Shown here piece after piece: positions 62,668 to 64,000 of a DNA stretch of 64,000 bases. The notes under the pieces were generated by a model. It worked only from the letters and a program-made list of their open reading frames with translations. It had not been told where the DNA came from and did not search any database. The stretch lies in the NCBI RefSeq assembly GCF_001971785.1, contig NZ_CP019389.1, positions 2,429,001 to 2,493,000 on the forward strand, written 5' to 3'. The stretch is from Seonamhaeicola sp. S2-3 (lineage in GTDB: Bacteria; Bacteroidota; Bacteroidia; Flavobacteriales; Flavobacteriaceae). Position 1 is the stretch's first letter; every line of letters begins with the position of its first letter. The position numbers and the translations under genes are program-made.

Positions 62668-63291
62668 ATGAAACATTTAATTATTATTGCTACAATTTTA
62701 GTTTCAGGATTTGTACAATCTCAAACTAACTATGAAAAAGGTATGAACAAAGCCTTTGAAATTTGGAGTAGTGGTAACCCTACCGAAGCTTCTAATTTAT
62801 TTGAACGTATAGCTACAGCAGAAGCCGATAATTGGTTACCACCTTATTATGCTGCTCAAGTAAATATTTTAAGTAGTTTTGGTGAAAAGGATAAAGAAAA
62901 AATAACGGCGCAACTTAAAAAGGCTCAAGATTTTATTAATGATGCTACAGCTATTTCAAAAAACAATCCAGAAATTATGGTAATGCAAGCTTTGCTATAT
63001 ACCGCTTGGGTAGCTTTTGATGGTGCTAATTACGGTATGACCATGTCTCCTAAAGTTGTAGAGCAATACGCAAAGGCAAAGGCTATAGACCCCAATAATC
63101 CAAGGGTGATTTATTGTGAAGCCGAATGGAATATTGGTGGAGCGCGCTTTTTTGGTCAAGACACATCGGTATTTTGTAAAGATTTAGAAAAGGCCTTAGA
63201 ACTTTTTGCTAATTTTAAACCAGAAACTGCATTTCATCCTAATTGGGGAAAAGAGCGTGCTGAAATGTTATTAAAATCTTGCCAAAAATAA
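62668..63291 (+). CDS. Exported helical-repeat protein of unknown function
   Basis: 207 residues, signal peptide ending at about FVQSQT. Helical TPR-like pairs (MNKAFEIWSSGNPTEASNLFERIATAE, PPYYAAQVNIL) suggest a periplasmic solenoid. It lies 23 nt before the next gene, a sensor kinase, so the two are probably co-transcribed. I do not recognise a named family. Confidence 0.8.
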   Translation: MKHLIIIATILVSGFVQSQTNYEKGMNKAFEIWSSGNPTEASNLFERIATAEADNWLPPYYAAQVNILSSFGEKDKEKITAQLKKAQDFINDATAISKNNPEIMVMQALLYTAWVAFDGANYGMTMSPKVVEQYAKAKAIDPNNPRVIYCEAEWNIGGARFFGQDTSVFCKDLEKALELFANFKPETAFHPNWGKERAEMLLKSCQK

Positions 63292-63314
63292 TTTAGTTAA
63301 TAAGAAGCTTAACA

Positions 63315-64000
63315 ATGAAAAATCTCGTTAAAAATATAATCACTTCTTTCATAATTGGTATTATGATATTTATAGTAGGAAGTTTTCTTTCTAACGGATT
63401 TTATTATGAAAGTACTGAAGATTTTCTGTTAAGCTTTGTAATTTATCAACTCTATGCTTTTATAATTGGCTTTTCTAACATGTACTTTTTTCAGTATATG
63501 GAAAGTAGGCAATGGAAACGAAAGAATGCTGTAAAGCGTGTTATTCTTGGCATTTTAGGCGCCACAATTATTACCTTATTATGTTTGTTTGTACTAGATT
63601 TAATAATTTCAATAACACTAAGAGGTATAACATTTCAAGAGTTTTTAGCAAATCAATCTTTTAATAATTACAAGTTTGGATTATGGGTAACACTAACTAT
63701 TGTGGTTATTTTTCATGTTATTTATTTCTACAATAAGTACCAGCAAAATAGAATTAAAGAACAAAAGGTAATTGCAGGTACAGCTAGTGCAAAGTTTGAT
63801 GCTTTAAAAAACCAGTTAGACCCCCATTTTTTGTTTAACAGTTTAAATGTTTTAACAAGTTTAATAGAGGAAAATCCAGATAAGGCACAAGATTTTACAA
63901 CATCGCTTTCAAAAGTATATCGTTACGTTTTAGAACAAAAAAATAAAGAATTAGTATCTGTTGATGAAGAGTTAAAATTTGCAAAAACATACATGTCTTT
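63315..64000 (+). CDS. LytS/YehU-type sensor histidine kinase, N-terminal part (cut by window end)
   Basis: At least 228 residues. Four N-terminal transmembrane helices (~8-150), a coiled linker (NRIKEQKVIAGTASAKFDALK) and the phospho-His motif NQLDPHFLFNSLNVLTSL near residue 180, then the first part of the kinase module. The ATP-binding domain lies beyond base 64000. A LytTR regulator probably follows it, as in the pair at 35754-37513. Confidence 0.88.
   Translation, partial: MKNLVKNIITSFIIGIMIFIVGSFLSNGFYYESTEDFLLSFVIYQLYAFIIGFSNMYFFQYMESRQWKRKNAVKRVILGILGATIITLLCLFVLDLIISITLRGITFQEFLANQSFNNYKFGLWVTLTIVVIFHVIYFYNKYQQNRIKEQKVIAGTASAKFDALKNQLDPHFLFNSLNVLTSLIEENPDKAQDFTTSLSKVYRYVLEQKNKELVSVDEELKFAKTYMS

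Overview
The window comes from an AT-rich member of the Bacteroidota, most likely a Flavobacteriaceae. The signs are a SusC/SusD pair, a one-protein hybrid two-component regulator (HTCS), many lipoproteins, DUF4270 and DUF4350 families, LytTR/His_kinase pairs, and TAnnTTTG-type promoters with little Shine-Dalgarno signal. I saw no rRNA, tRNA, CRISPR array or prophage. The window cuts one gene at each end.

Region 1 (1-21,023) is a polysaccharide-utilisation and sugar-catabolism island. It opens with the end of a bifunctional aldolase/dehydrogenase. Then come L-rhamnose isomerase, an FGGY kinase, a tandem class II aldolase and AldA-type lactaldehyde dehydrogenase, closed by a strong terminator. 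An NCS1-type permease, a 1360-residue HTCS, SusC, SusD, a GH88 unsaturated-uronidase and a GH2 enzyme follow. Together they suggest uptake and breakdown of a glycan containing rhamnose and lyase-generated unsaturated uronic acid. The glycan itself is inferred, and no lyase or sulfatase lies inside the window.

Region 2 (21,100-25,200, minus strand) is an amino-sugar module: a NagB deaminase fused to a PIG-L domain, interrupted by a one-base frameshift at a slippery heptamer, and an FHS sugar symporter. Beside it is a decayed IS256-family element with recognisable inverted repeats and transposase fragments.

Region 3 (25,200-41,500) is mixed. It has a PadR/PspC/GIN-domain envelope group, a DUF4870 gene, AIM24 and DUF4442 proteins, and a compact operon resembling the copper-linked MbnP/MbnH pair. 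The MbnP/MbnH-like operon starts from a consensus promoter almost on top of a TTG start codon. After it come OxyR, a Dps ferritin, a LytTR two-component pair, and a divergent Kelch / DUF4270 / outer-membrane set.

Region 4 (41,490-49,223) has a minus-strand operon SpoIIM - membrane protein - DUF4129 - DUF4350 - MoxR ATPase - DUF58, divergent from an RDD protein and a TRIC channel. This looks like a membrane-associated MoxR/DUF58 system in an organism not known to sporulate.

Region 5 (49,224-64,000) is mostly housekeeping: PPIase, Nudix, acyltransferase, a non-canonical Nramp-like transporter, two paralogous PfkB kinases, a TonB-dependent receptor divergent from an ECF sigma factor, an RluE-like pseudouridine synthase, topoisomerase III, TonB, and a sensor kinase cut by the window end.

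The most striking non-coding signal is a 63-nt element present twice (28,241 and 57,444). Its five differences include two compensatory base-pair changes in one hairpin, so the fold appears to be conserved.
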